A stretch of 64,000 bases of DNA from Bacillus atrophaeus (GTDB lineage: Bacteria; Bacillota; Bacilli; Bacillales; Bacillaceae). Where the stretch lies: positions 186,001 through 250,000 of the forward strand of contig NZ_LSBB01000001.1 of the NCBI RefSeq assembly GCF_001584335.1, written 5' to 3'. The notes below the pieces were generated by a model. It had not been told where the DNA came from and made no database searches. It worked only from the letters and a program-made list of their open reading frames with translations. The position numbers were made by a program, and so were the translations under genes. Below are positions 49,430-59,071 of this stretch, piece by piece (position 1 is the stretch's first letter; each line of letters opens with the position of its first letter).

Positions 49430-50836
49430 ATGAGTGAATTAGTTTTGGCCCGTTTTCAATTTGCATCAACGACTTTGTTTCACTTCTTGTTTGTGCCAAT
49501 GTCAATCGGGCTTGTTTTTATGGTTGCATTAATGGAGACTCTTTATGTTGTGAAAAAACAAGAGAGCTACCTCAAAATGGCTAAGTTTTGGGGACATCTG
49601 TTTTTAATAAATTTTGCGGTCGGTGTTGTGACTGGGATTTTGCAAGAATTTCAGTTCGGGTTGAACTGGTCTGATTATTCCCGTTTTGTCGGAGATGTCT
49701 TTGGCGCGCCGCTTGCGATTGAAGCGTTATTAGCATTTTTTATGGAATCTATCTTTATCGGTTTGTGGATTTTCGGCTGGGATCGTTTATCTAAAAAGGT
49801 ACACCTTCTCTGTATTTGGCTTGTGTCCTTCGGTACGATCATGTCATCCTTTTGGATTTTGACAGCCAACTCCTTTATGCAGGAGCCGGTCGGCTTTACG
49901 ATTAAAAATGGCCGTGCGGAGATGAATGATTTTGGTGCGCTGATTACGAACCCGCAGCTTTGGGTTGAATTTCCGCACGTGATTTTCGGCGCGCTTGCGA
50001 CAGGCGCTTTCTTTATCGCAGGTGTGAGTGCTTTTAAACTATTGAAGAAAAAAGAAGTGCCATTCTTTAAACAATCTTTCAAACTTGCAATGATTGTCGG
50101 CCTTTGCGCAGGACTTGGCGTCTCCTTAAGCGGACACATGCAGGCTGAACACTTGATGGAGTCACAGCCAATGAAAATGGCTGCCAGTGAAGGGCTTTGG
50201 GAAGACAGCGGCGACCCTGCTGCTTGGACTGCCTTTGCCACAATTGATACGAAAAATGAAAAGAGCTCAAATGAAATCAAAGTTCCTTACGCATTGAGCT
50301 ATCTGGCTTATCAAAAATTCAGCGGCAGTGTCAAAGGGATGAAAACACTTCAGGCAGAGTACGAAAAAGTGTACGGAAAAGGCGACTATATTCCGCCTGT
50401 CAAAACGACGTTCTGGAGCTTCCGCATTATGGTTGGAGCAGGTGTTGTCATGATTCTTGCTGCGTTAGGCGGCCTTTGGCTAAACCGCCGCAAAAAGCTG
50501 GAAAACAGCAAATGGTATTTGCGCATCATGATCGCATTGATTTCCTTCCCGTTTATTGCAAACTCCGCGGGGTGGATTATGACAGAAATCGGACGTCAGC
50601 CTTGGACGGTCATGGGATTAATGACGACGGCTCAATCCGTGTCGCCTAATGTAACGTCAGGCTCTCTACTATTCTCTATCATTTCGTTCGGTGTGATGTA
50701 CTTGATACTTGGGGCTTTACTTGTATTTTTGTTTGTTCGTGAAATTAAAAAAGGTGCGGAGCATGATGATCATAAAGATGTTCCGGTAACCACAGATCCA
50801 TTTAGTCAGGAGGTATACCATGGCATCTCTTCATGA
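49430..50836 (+). CDS. cydA: Cytochrome bd ubiquinol/menaquinol oxidase subunit I
   Basis: 468 residues from ATG 49430 (SD AATGGAGG); upstream codons in frame lack an SD. It oxidises menaquinol and reduces O2 at high affinity. FHFLFVPMSIGLVFM carries the heme-ligand His, GWIMTEIGRQPW is the conserved CydA motif, and the Q-loop region lies about 215-330. First gene of cydABCD; its end overlaps cydB by 17 bases. Confidence 0.97.
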   Translation: MSELVLARFQFASTTLFHFLFVPMSIGLVFMVALMETLYVVKKQESYLKMAKFWGHLFLINFAVGVVTGILQEFQFGLNWSDYSRFVGDVFGAPLAIEALLAFFMESIFIGLWIFGWDRLSKKVHLLCIWLVSFGTIMSSFWILTANSFMQEPVGFTIKNGRAEMNDFGALITNPQLWVEFPHVIFGALATGAFFIAGVSAFKLLKKKEVPFFKQSFKLAMIVGLCAGLGVSLSGHMQAEHLMESQPMKMAASEGLWEDSGDPAAWTAFATIDTKNEKSSNEIKVPYALSYLAYQKFSGSVKGMKTLQAEYEKVYGKGDYIPPVKTTFWSFRIMVGAGVVMILAALGGLWLNRRKKLENSKWYLRIMIALISFPFIANSAGWIMTEIGRQPWTVMGLMTTAQSVSPNVTSGSLLFSIISFGVMYLILGALLVFLFVREIKKGAEHDDHKDVPVTTDPFSQEVYHGISS

Positions 50837-51836
50837 TCTTTGGTTTATACTGGTTGCCGTATTGTTTGTCGGATTTTTCTTTTTGGAAGGCTTTGATTTT
50901 GGAGTCGGCATGTCTACCCGTTTTCTAGGGAATAATGAAATAGAGCGCAGAGTGCTGATTAACACGATAGGCCCGTTCTGGGACGCGAATGAAGTGTGGC
51001 TTTTGACAGGGGCGGGAGCGATATTTGCAGCGTTTCCCAACTGGTATGCCACAATGCTGAGCGGTTATTACATTCCGTTTGTGATTGTCCTGCTTGCTTT
51101 GATGGGCCGCGGTGTCGCATTTGAGTTCCGCGGCAAGGTCGATCATCCGAAATGGGTGAAAATCTGGGACTGGGTTGTTTTCTTTGGCAGTCTGATCCCG
51201 CCGTTTGTGTTAGGTGTTTTATTTACAAGTTTATTCCGAGGTATGCCGATCGATGCGGATATGAATATGCACGCTGGATTTTCAGATTATATTAATGTGT
51301 ATTCAGTTCTTGGCGGTGTGACGGTGACGCTTCTTTGCTTCCTGCACGGATTGATGTTTATTACGCTGCGCACGGTAAGTGATTTGCAAGACCGGGCGCG
51401 TCAAATGGCGAAAAAGGTAATGGGAGCGGTACTTGTCGCAGTGCTTGCCTTTGCAGCGCTGTCCGCCTATGAAACTGATATGTTTACACGCCGGGGCGAA
51501 ATAACCGTACCTCTTGTCGTGCTGATTGTGATCTGTCACACGCTTGCGGCGGTATTTATCCGCAAGAAAAAGGATGGCTGGACATTTGCGATGACTGGTG
51601 CCGGGCTTGCCATAACGGTAGCCATGATATTTATCTCATTGTTCCCGCGTGTCATGGTCAGCTCTCTGCAAAGCACGTATGATTTAACAGTAGCTAACGC
51701 TTCTTCCGGTGATTACTCGCTTAAAGTCATGACATTTGCAGCTTTAACCCTTTTGCCGTTTGTCATCGGCAGTCAGATCTGGAGCTATTATGTTTTCCGG
51801 AAGCGCGTCAGTCATAAGGAGCCTATGATTTATTAA
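50820..51836 (+). CDS. cydB: Cytochrome bd oxidase subunit II
   Basis: 338 residues, eight or nine membrane segments. FFLEGFDFGVGM and IGPFWDANEVWLL are hallmark CydB sequences. It overlaps the cydA 3' end and shares one base with the cydC start (TAATG), so translation is coupled. The SD TCAGGAGG lies within cydA. Confidence 0.97.
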   Translation: MASLHDLWFILVAVLFVGFFFLEGFDFGVGMSTRFLGNNEIERRVLINTIGPFWDANEVWLLTGAGAIFAAFPNWYATMLSGYYIPFVIVLLALMGRGVAFEFRGKVDHPKWVKIWDWVVFFGSLIPPFVLGVLFTSLFRGMPIDADMNMHAGFSDYINVYSVLGGVTVTLLCFLHGLMFITLRTVSDLQDRARQMAKKVMGAVLVAVLAFAALSAYETDMFTRRGEITVPLVVLIVICHTLAAVFIRKKKDGWTFAMTGAGLAITVAMIFISLFPRVMVSSLQSTYDLTVANASSGDYSLKVMTFAALTLLPFVIGSQIWSYYVFRKRVSHKEPMIY

Positions 51837-53539
51837 TGGGAAAAGACCTGTTTCTTTATAAAGGAATGAAGCGGATTCTCACAATGATTACGGTTTTGAC
51901 TCTGATTCAAACAGCCGCCATTATTATGCAGGCAGAATGGTTGAGTGAAGCGGTAACCGGACTGTTTAACGGAAAGCGGATTACCGCTTTGTATCCGGTT
52001 ATCGGCTTCTTCCTGTTGGCTTTTCTGGCTCGTCATGCCGTGACCCTTGTCCGTCAGAAAATCGTATATCAATATGCGGCGCAGACAGGTGCTGATCTCA
52101 GAAAAAGCTTTCTCGACCAATTATTCCGCCTAGGCCCTCGGTTTGTGAGGAAAGAAGGGACAGGGCAAATGGTGACGTTAGCGATGGAGGGAATCAGCCA
52201 ATTTCGCCGGTATCTTGAGCTGTTTTTGCCGAAAATGGTCAGCATGGCTGTCGTGCCTGCGGCTGTTGTGATTTATGTTTTTTTTCAAGACAGGACGTCT
52301 GCCGTTATTTTAATCCTGGCCCTGCCGATTTTGATCATCTTCATGATTCTTCTCGGCCTTGTGGCGCAAAAGAAAGCAGACCGGCAGTGGAAATCGTATC
52401 AGACCTTATCCAATCACTTTGTTGATTCGCTGCGCGGATTAGAGACTTTGCGGTTTTTAGGACTGAGCAGGTCGCATAGCAAAAACATTTTCCATGTCAG
52501 TGAACGGTATCGAAAAGCAACGATGAGCACGCTTCGGGTGGCGTTTTTATCCTCTTTTGCCCTCGATTTTTTTACAATGCTGTCGGTGGCGACAGTGGCT
52601 GTGTTTCTCGGCCTGCGTCTCATTGAAGGGCACATTCTTCTCGGTCCCGCGCTGACTGCTTTAATCCTCGCGCCGGAATACTTTCTTCCTGTGCGAGAGG
52701 TAGGAAATGATTATCATGCAACCTTAAACGGGCAAGAAGCCGGCAAGGCGATTCAAGCCGTTTTGGCGCAGCCCGGGTTTAAACAAGAGGCGCCTCTTGA
52801 TCTTGGTAAATGGTCTGATCAAGATGAGCTGGTCCTGTCTGGTGTGTCTGTTCACCAGACATTATCGGATATCAATTTTTCTATTAAAGGGAAAAAGAAA
52901 ATTGGGATCATTGGAGCGAGCGGTGCGGGGAAATCAACACTGATTGATGTATTAGGCGGCTTTTTGGAGACCGATAGCGGCACAATTGAGGTCAAAGGGT
53001 CACCACGTTCCCATTTGCAGGCGGACGATTGGCAGAAGAACCTCTTATACATTCCGCAGCACCCGTATATTTTTGATGATACATTAATGAACAATATCCG
53101 GTTTTATCATCCAGATGCTTCTTCAGGGGAAGCGGCGCGTGCCGCGGCATCAGCGGGGCTTTCTGAGCTTGCCGGCCTTCTTCCTGGCGGGCTTGAGGGA
53201 CGGATCGGTGAAGGCGGCAGATCACTCAGCGGCGGCCAGGCTCAGCGGGTTGCACTGGCCCGGGCCTTTTTAGGAAACCGTCCGATTCTGTTATTAGATG
53301 AGCCGACCGCTCATCTTGATATCGAAACAGAGTATGAAATCAAAGAAACAATGCTTGATTTGTTTGAGGATAAGCTTGTGTTTCTGGCGACGCACAGGCT
53401 CCACTGGATGCTTGATATGGATGAAATTATCGTGCTGGACGGCGGCGCCGTGGCGGAAATCGGAACTCATGATGAATTGTTAGCGAAAAATGGTGTGTAC
53501 ACCAAACTCGTGAAGGCACAATTGGGGGAAAGAGCATGA
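51836..53539 (+). CDS. cydC: ABC exporter CydC (cytochrome bd assembly)
   Basis: 567 residues. Six membrane helices (about 15-310), then ABC ATPase: Walker A GASGAGKST, signature LSGGQAQRVALAR, Walker B ILLLDEPTAHLD. Its CydCD heterodimer is required for functional cytochrome bd and relates to thiol/heme export in other bacteria. In B. subtilis the first ABC gene is called cydC; the nomenclature is swapped relative to E. coli. The stop overlaps cydD. Confidence 0.95.
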   Translation: MGKDLFLYKGMKRILTMITVLTLIQTAAIIMQAEWLSEAVTGLFNGKRITALYPVIGFFLLAFLARHAVTLVRQKIVYQYAAQTGADLRKSFLDQLFRLGPRFVRKEGTGQMVTLAMEGISQFRRYLELFLPKMVSMAVVPAAVVIYVFFQDRTSAVILILALPILIIFMILLGLVAQKKADRQWKSYQTLSNHFVDSLRGLETLRFLGLSRSHSKNIFHVSERYRKATMSTLRVAFLSSFALDFFTMLSVATVAVFLGLRLIEGHILLGPALTALILAPEYFLPVREVGNDYHATLNGQEAGKAIQAVLAQPGFKQEAPLDLGKWSDQDELVLSGVSVHQTLSDINFSIKGKKKIGIIGASGAGKSTLIDVLGGFLETDSGTIEVKGSPRSHLQADDWQKNLLYIPQHPYIFDDTLMNNIRFYHPDASSGEAARAAASAGLSELAGLLPGGLEGRIGEGGRSLSGGQAQRVALARAFLGNRPILLLDEPTAHLDIETEYEIKETMLDLFEDKLVFLATHRLHWMLDMDEIIVLDGGAVAEIGTHDELLAKNGVYTKLVKAQLGERA

Positions 53540-55263
53540 AGAAAGAAGAATGGATACGGCCGTATATCAAACAAAATGCCCGCTTGTTTGTCCTTGTGGT
53601 ATGTTTGGGCGCGGTTACGATTTTTTCCGCCGCTTTTCTCATGTTCACATCAGGATTTTTAATCTCTAAAGCCGCAACAAGGCCCGAGAATATCCTGCTC
53701 ATTTATGTGCCGATCGTAGCCGTGCGCACCTTTGGCATTGCGCGTTCTGTCTCCCGTTATGCGGAACGGCTTGTCGGCCATCATATCATTTTAAAAATCG
53801 TGTCTGATATGCGAGTCCGCCTTTACAAAATGCTTGAGCCGGGCGCTTTGATGCTGCGTTCACGCTTTCGCACGGGTGACATGCTCGGGATATTGGCTGA
53901 GGATATTGAACATTTGCAGGACGCTTTTTTGAAAACCGTTTTCCCCGCGATTTCAGCCTTGCTGTTATACGCTGTGTCTATTATTGCGCTCGGGTTCTTT
54001 TCTTGGTCTTTTGCTGCGCTGATGGCCATTTATTTATTTGTGCTTGTCGTGCTGTTTCCGGTTGTGTCGCTGCTTGTGACTAAAGCAAAAAACACAAGGC
54101 TGAAGAGCGGCCGGAATGCGCTGTACAGCAGGCTTACCGATGCTGTCTTGGGTGTAAGCGACTGGATGTTCAGCGGCCGTCAGCATTCATTTGTTGAGTC
54201 ATATGAAAAAGAAGAAAACGCATGGTTTGAGATAGAACAGAAAAGGCAGCGCTTTACGAGATGGCGGGATTTTGCCGCCCAATGTCTTGTCGCGGGCCTC
54301 ATTTTGCTCATGCTGTTTTGGACAGCCGGACAGAATGCGGACGGGGAGCTTGCTAGAACAATGATCGCGGCCTTTGTGCTTGTCATTTTTCCACTGACGG
54401 AAGCTTTTTTGCCGCTTTCCGATGCGCTGACAGAAGTGCCCGGTTATCAAGACTCTGTTAGAAGGATGAACAAAACGGCGCCTCAGACAGAGACAGCGCG
54501 AATTGCACCGGCAGCGGAGAAACTTGATCTGAACGATGTGACACTCCGCTTTGATCATGTGGCGTTTTCTTATGATGACAGCTCACAGGTGCTGAATCAA
54601 TTCTCCTTTACGCTTCGCCAAGGCGAAAAAATGGCGCTGCTTGGCAGGAGCGGATCAGGCAAATCAACATCGCTGGCACTTATTGAAGGGGCTTTGACCC
54701 CCGATTCCGGCAAGGTGACGCTAAATGGAATGGAAACAGCGTCGCTTGATGACCAGATCGCGGAAGCCGTTTCCGTGTTAAATCAAAAGCCTCACCTGTT
54801 TGATACCAGCATCTTGAACAATATCAGGCTTGGAAACGGACAGGCGAGTGATGAGGATGTCCGGCAGGCCGCACGTCAGGTACAGCTTCACGATTACATT
54901 GAATCGCTGCCTGATGGCTACGACACGTCTGTCCAAGAAACGGGAATCCGCTTTTCCGGAGGAGAACGTCAGCGGATTGCACTCGCCCGTATATTGCTTC
55001 AGGACACGCCGATTATTATTCTCGATGAGCCGACTGTCGGCCTTGATCCGGTTACGGAAAGAGAGCTTCTTGATACGATATTCGACGTGCTGAAGGGTAA
55101 AACTATTCTGTGGATTACTCACCATTTGGCAGGTGTTGAAGCGGCTGATAAGGTTGTATTTCTTGAAAACGGCAAAGCAGAAATGGAAGGGACGCATGAG
55201 GAACTGCTGGCGGGTAATGAACGGTACCGCAGACTTTATCACCTTGATGTTCCTGTAAGATAG
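53536..55263 (+). CDS. cydD: ABC exporter CydD (cytochrome bd assembly)
   Basis: 575 residues. Transmembrane domain about 18-305, including FGIARSVSRYAERLVGH, typical of CydC/D. ATPase domain: Walker A GRSGSGKST, signature FSGGERQRIALAR, Walker B IIILDEPTVGLD. It starts inside the cydC 3' end (ATGA overlap) with SD GGGGGAAAG. Partner of CydC. Confidence 0.95.
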   Translation: MKKEEWIRPYIKQNARLFVLVVCLGAVTIFSAAFLMFTSGFLISKAATRPENILLIYVPIVAVRTFGIARSVSRYAERLVGHHIILKIVSDMRVRLYKMLEPGALMLRSRFRTGDMLGILAEDIEHLQDAFLKTVFPAISALLLYAVSIIALGFFSWSFAALMAIYLFVLVVLFPVVSLLVTKAKNTRLKSGRNALYSRLTDAVLGVSDWMFSGRQHSFVESYEKEENAWFEIEQKRQRFTRWRDFAAQCLVAGLILLMLFWTAGQNADGELARTMIAAFVLVIFPLTEAFLPLSDALTEVPGYQDSVRRMNKTAPQTETARIAPAAEKLDLNDVTLRFDHVAFSYDDSSQVLNQFSFTLRQGEKMALLGRSGSGKSTSLALIEGALTPDSGKVTLNGMETASLDDQIAEAVSVLNQKPHLFDTSILNNIRLGNGQASDEDVRQAARQVQLHDYIESLPDGYDTSVQETGIRFSGGERQRIALARILLQDTPIIILDEPTVGLDPVTERELLDTIFDVLKGKTILWITHHLAGVEAADKVVFLENGKAEMEGTHEELLAGNERYRRLYHLDVPVR

Positions 55264-55298
55264 AGACAGCTTCTTTTGAAGAGGTTGTCTTTTTTTGT
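55264..55298 (+). terminator. Terminator of cydABCD
   Basis: AGACAGCTTCTTTTGAAGAG/GTTGTCT-type stem with T tract (TTTTTTTG). Confidence 0.75.
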
Positions 55299-55353
55299 TT
55301 AAAAAGCGGCATTGTTTGGAATATATGTAGTAGATGCCAGAGGAGGTATGAAG

Positions 55354-56196
55354 ATGAGTAATCAAGAGCAGGTACGTGAATGGACGGAAGAACACGTGAG
55401 GGAGACACTGCCAAAAAGAGATGCCTCAAGCCACAAAGGCACGTTCGGAACGGCTTTGCTGCTGGCGGGAAGCGATGACATGCCGGGCGCGGCTCTTCTC
55501 TCAGGACTGGGGGCCATGCGCAGCGGTCTCGGCAAGCTTGTCATCGGCACGTCAGAAAGTGTGATTCCGCTGATTGTTCCGGTTTTGCCCGAGGCGACAT
55601 ATTGGCGTAACGGATGGGAAAAAGCCGCACAATCGCCGCTCGAGGAATCTTATCGGGCGGCGGCGATTGGATCGGGCCTGCCGCAAACGAAAGACGTTCA
55701 GCGGGCCGTTGATCATGTGATCGCTGGGGATTGCCCCGTCATTCTCGACGCCGGCGCCCTCACAAAGCGTTCTTATCCAAAGCGCAAAGCTCCGATCATT
55801 GTAACACCGCATCCCGGAGAATTCTCTAGAATGACAGGCGTTTCAATAGAAGATTTGGAAAAGGACAGAGCGGGTTATGCGAAAGAATGGGCGCATCAGC
55901 TGCAAACAACAATTGTTTTAAAAGGCAGACATACCATCGTGGCGTTTCCTGACGGAGAATGCTGGTACAACGCGGCGGGAAATGCGGCGCTGGCTAAAGG
56001 CGGAACAGGCGACACGCTGACAGGAATGATGCTGGGAATGCTGTGCTGCCACCGGGAGGCAAAGCACGCCGTATTGAATGCGGTATACCTTCATGGTATA
56101 TGCGCCGAACTATGGTCCGAAGAGCACTCGCCTCATACGCTGCTGGCGCATGAACTGTCCGCCCTATTGCCTCGTGTATGGAAACGATTTGAATAA
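55354..56196 (+). CDS. nnrD: ADP-dependent NAD(P)H-hydrate dehydratase
   Basis: 280 residues, ribokinase-like fold. It repairs hydrated NADH/NADPH using ADP. GTFGTALLLAGSDDMPGAAL, VTPHPGEFSRMTG and the terminal AALAKGGTGDTLTGMM anion-hole motif are conserved. The usual Bacillus name is yxkO. The frame is open further upstream, but ATG 55354 is seven bases past GAGGAGG, whereas the first ATG (55348) overlaps the SD. Length agrees with YxkO. Confidence 0.92.
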   Translation: MSNQEQVREWTEEHVRETLPKRDASSHKGTFGTALLLAGSDDMPGAALLSGLGAMRSGLGKLVIGTSESVIPLIVPVLPEATYWRNGWEKAAQSPLEESYRAAAIGSGLPQTKDVQRAVDHVIAGDCPVILDAGALTKRSYPKRKAPIIVTPHPGEFSRMTGVSIEDLEKDRAGYAKEWAHQLQTTIVLKGRHTIVAFPDGECWYNAAGNAALAKGGTGDTLTGMMLGMLCCHREAKHAVLNAVYLHGICAELWSEEHSPHTLLAHELSALLPRVWKRFE

Positions 56197-56229
56197 AAAA
56201 AGCTGTCTTCCAATGAAGACAGCTTTTTT
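56194..56229. terminator. Bidirectional terminator
   Basis: AAAAAAAGCTGTCTTC / GAAGACAGCTTTTTTT between convergent yxkO and yxlA. Confidence 0.92.
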
Positions 56230-57581
56230 TAATAAGCGGCTTGTTTTTTCAACCGGGATTTCATGAGAACATAATAAAGAACAGAAGGCACGGCTAAGCC
56301 GACAACCCAAGCGATGTCTCCTCCGCCAAACATTTCCGCCAGCGGGCCGATGTAAAAGGATGTATTGATAAATGGAATTTCCAGCAAGATCGACAGAACA
56401 AAGGCTGACGATGTAATCCAGTTCACTTTTCCGTACTGTCCGTTTACATCAAACATCGCTTTGACATGGTATTTCCCGTGACGGACGAAGTAATAATCAA
56501 CCAAGTTGATCGCCGTCCACGGAATTAGGAAATAACTAATAAAAAAGATGAAATTCAAGAACAGCTCCATGAAATTGCTTTGCCCGAGCAGACTTAACAC
56601 CGCACCTGCGATTGTCACACACAGGATCATGATAATCCTGGTTTTTGGGGTGACCTTCATTTTGAGAAACGGCTCAAGTGTTGTGGTAGTAGACATAAAA
56701 GCGCCGTACAGGTTAAAGACATTAATCGCCATTTGTCCAAACAAAACGATAATCAGCATAATGAATGAAAAAGGTCCGAATAGCTGAACAATCTGGTTTC
56801 CTGAGTTTGTGGTGAAGTCAGGAAGTGACGTTGTCAGCAGTGCGCCGAGAACCATCATCCAAATTGAACTCACCGAGGTGCCGGCATAGCTGTACCAAAA
56901 CGTTTTGGAGGCCGGCGTTTTCATGGGCAGATATCGCGAATAATCAGCGACATAAGGTGCGTATGCGAGCTGCCATGTGGCCACAGCGCTGATTGCGACC
57001 AAAAAAACAGGCAGGTTTAAAGTACCGGGAACCCAGCTGCCTGCCGGAATCGGTAATTGAAAAATAATGATAGTCGCAGCGAGAAATACGGCAAAAGAAG
57101 TCCAGGAGAGAATTTTTTGCATTTTGTGAATCAAATCATGGCCGTAAATGGTGAGTAAAAAGCAAACGGCACTTAAACCGATAATACTCCATGTTCCGGG
57201 AATCGGTACAAAGCTGCTTAAAGTGCTGGCTGCGAGGATCGTGCTGCTCGCAAAGAAACCTAAGTAGATAAACATAACTAAAAAGAGAGGAAGAATTGCT
57301 CCGATCACCCCAAATTGGGCACGGCTTTGAATCATTTGCGGGATGCCGAGCTGAGGGCCTTGCGCGGAATGGGAAGCCATAAAGATAGCGCCGATCAAGG
57401 TTCCGCAAATAATGGCAGCGACACTCCAAAATAGATTAAGCCCCATCGCCACGGGCAGAGTGCCGGTTACTAATGTTGTAATATGCATATTTGCCCCGAA
57501 CCACACGGGAAATAAATCTTTGGCCTTTCCATGTCTTTCTTCTTTCGGAATGTGTTCAATCGTTCGCCTTTCAACTTTCAC
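56229..57581 (-). CDS. yxlA: NCS1-family nucleobase permease YxlA
   Basis: 450 residues, 12 membrane segments, NCS1 (CodB/PurP-like) family: WFGANMHITTLVTGTL, SHSAQGPQLGIPQMIQSRAQ and AINLVDYYFVRHGKY. Likely imports a purine or pyrimidine base or thiamine precursor; substrate not established. The GTG at 57581 follows GGGGGACTG at correct spacing, so it is preferred to the ATG at 57596, which overlaps the SD. Confidence 0.86.
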   Translation of the reverse strand: MKVERRTIEHIPKEERHGKAKDLFPVWFGANMHITTLVTGTLPVAMGLNLFWSVAAIICGTLIGAIFMASHSAQGPQLGIPQMIQSRAQFGVIGAILPLFLVMFIYLGFFASSTILAASTLSSFVPIPGTWSIIGLSAVCFLLTIYGHDLIHKMQKILSWTSFAVFLAATIIIFQLPIPAGSWVPGTLNLPVFLVAISAVATWQLAYAPYVADYSRYLPMKTPASKTFWYSYAGTSVSSIWMMVLGALLTTSLPDFTTNSGNQIVQLFGPFSFIMLIIVLFGQMAINVFNLYGAFMSTTTTLEPFLKMKVTPKTRIIMILCVTIAGAVLSLLGQSNFMELFLNFIFFISYFLIPWTAINLVDYYFVRHGKYHVKAMFDVNGQYGKVNWITSSAFVLSILLEIPFINTSFYIGPLAEMFGGGDIAWVVGLAVPSVLYYVLMKSRLKKQAAY

Positions 57582-57759
57582 TAGACAGTCCCCCATATGT
57601 TTTTAAAATATTGTTTTGCTTAATTTGATATATCAATAGGTAAGTTGTTTGACATAAAGTCTTAGCTTAACAGACTGCTCCGCCGTTTACAAATAACGGT
57701 CAGCGGAAAATACCGGTAAAATTATAAATGGCGATACTAAGAAATAAATGATAAAAAAA

Positions 57760-57785
57760 TGAACGATCTGATAATTGATGTCGTC
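57760..57785 (+). promoter_or_regulatory. Autoregulated sigma-Y promoter
   Basis: TGAACG (57760-57765), 16 bases, CGTC (57782-57785) fits the -35/-10 pattern TGAAC-N16/17-CGTC of ECF sigmas. It lies about 40 bases before sigY, and SigY is known to drive its own operon in B. subtilis. Confidence 0.8.
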
Positions 57786-57824
57786 TCATAAGACAGAACG
57801 ACAAGAAAAGGGGGCCGGCAACCT

Positions 57825-58361
57825 TTGGAGCTACCAGATGAGCAGCAATTGATTCAGCAGGCTAAAGAGGGGGATGACGCTGCATTTACAACCCTTTTCC
57901 AGCACCATTACACATTTTTATATAAGTATCTATTGAAGCTTTCACTCAATCCCGATGTCAGTGAAGATTTGCTTCAAGAAACCTTTCTGAAAGGATATAT
58001 GCATTTGCACAGCTTTCAGGGAAGGTCAAAATTTTCTACATGGCTGATTTCCATTGCCACACGGCTGTACCTTGATCATCAAAAAAAGAGAAAGAGAGAA
58101 AAGCGGCGGCAGCAAACCTTTACAGACGAAACGGTACGCAAACTGAAATGGGATATTTCTGCTAAAGGAAATGAGTGGAGCGAGACGCTTGAGGCATTCT
58201 CGAGGCTTGCCCCCGATCTTCGTACACCGGTTTTGTTGAGGCATTATTACGGTTATACCTATTCGGAGATCGCGGTGATTCTTCACATAAAGGAAGGGAC
58301 AGTGAAGTCAAGGGTGCATAAAGGATTACACCGAATCAGAAAGGAGTGGGCCGATGAATAA
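57825..58361 (+). CDS. sigY: ECF sigma factor SigY
   Basis: 178 residues. Region 2 ([39 protein letters not shown]) and region 4 ([29 protein letters not shown]). It starts at TTG 57825 after AAAAGGGGGC. First gene of sigY-yxlCDEFG with overlapping or short gaps. Held inactive by YxlC/YxlD; in strain 168 its regulon is small and linked to maintenance of the SPbeta prophage. Confidence 0.93.
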   Translation: MELPDEQQLIQQAKEGDDAAFTTLFQHHYTFLYKYLLKLSLNPDVSEDLLQETFLKGYMHLHSFQGRSKFSTWLISIATRLYLDHQKKRKREKRRQQTFTDETVRKLKWDISAKGNEWSETLEAFSRLAPDLRTPVLLRHYYGYTYSEIAVILHIKEGTVKSRVHKGLHRIRKEWADE

Positions 58362-58674
58362 AGAGAAGCTTTCCGCACATTTGCAAACAGAGCTCGATAA
58401 AATTGACCAGAGTGCAGAACCCGCCGTTCCCGATCAGAAAGAATTGCTTCAGCAGTTATCGCATTTTAAAGAAGTCCGAAGAAAATCCATTCTCAAAGAA
58501 GGTATCGCGTTTCTATTTTGTGCGCTGGCTGTGGTGAGTATCTTTGCCTTAGCCGTTTCTCAAATTCCGGCAGTCTTTATTTTCTTACAAGCATGTGCGT
58601 TTCTCAGCCTTCCGGTTCTGGTCATGGCTGAGAAAAAAAGACAGCCCCCTGTAATAGAGGTGAAGCGCAGATGA
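58354..58674 (+). CDS. yxlC: YxlC, anti-SigY factor component
   Basis: 106 residues. Cytosolic N-terminus (about 1-45, charged) followed by two membrane segments ([38 protein letters not shown]). It overlaps sigY by 8 bases. In B. subtilis YxlC with YxlD/YxlE restrains SigY. Confidence 0.88.
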   Translation: MNKEKLSAHLQTELDKIDQSAEPAVPDQKELLQQLSHFKEVRRKSILKEGIAFLFCALAVVSIFALAVSQIPAVFIFLQACAFLSLPVLVMAEKKRQPPVIEVKRR

Positions 58675-58871
58675 GCCAAAATGAGATATTCATTGTTGTG
58701 TTTGCTTATCTGGTCGTTTTGTCTCAGGGAATCTTTTTATTTGTTGATGCGAAGAAAAGAGGGCGATTGGCATGGATGTGGGGACTTATCGGACTTATTC
58801 AAGCACCGCTGCCTATTCTTTGTTATTACTTTTTTGTTATCAAACCTGATCGAAAAAAAAGGAGGCTGTAA
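58671..58871 (+). CDS. yxlD: YxlD, small membrane anti-SigY partner
   Basis: 66 residues, two membrane segments (EIFIVVFAYLVVLSQGIFLF; WGLIGLIQAPLPILCYYFFV), a PLDc_N-like phospholipase D nuclease N-terminal type of layout, basic tail. Starts in the ATGA overlap with yxlC. Confidence 0.85.
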   Translation: MSQNEIFIVVFAYLVVLSQGIFLFVDAKKRGRLAWMWGLIGLIQAPLPILCYYFFVIKPDRKKRRL

Positions 58872-58873
58872 CG

Positions 58874-59062
58874 ATGAGTATTTCTTGGGAAATGATTCTT
58901 CCGCTGATCGTATTGCAGGCTGTTCTGGCAGTATTTGCGCTCATCACTTGTGTAAGGGAAAAAGAAACAAATGGGCCGAAGTGGATGTGGGCTGCAGTCA
59001 TTATTTGTCTCAATATTATCGGCCCGATTTTATTTTTTACTGTAGGAAGAAAACAGAGATAG
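58874..59062 (+). CDS. yxlE: YxlE, small membrane protein
   Basis: 62 residues with two membrane segments and the KWMWAAVIICLNIIGPILFF stretch typical of PLDc_N (DUF3824-like) proteins. SD AAAGGAGG. It lies 2 bases after yxlD and 9 before yxlF. Confidence 0.85.
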   Translation: MSISWEMILPLIVLQAVLAVFALITCVREKETNGPKWMWAAVIICLNIIGPILFFTVGRKQR

Positions 59063-59071
59063 GAGAATGGC

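Noticed and set aside
49675-50280. 201-codon open frame antisense to cydA
   Set aside because: Arises from the codon bias of cydA; Ser/Ala/Lys-rich sequence without coding signals.
54778-55395. 205-codon open frame antisense to cydD
   Set aside because: Overlaps the conserved ATPase domain and the cyd terminator; no RBS.
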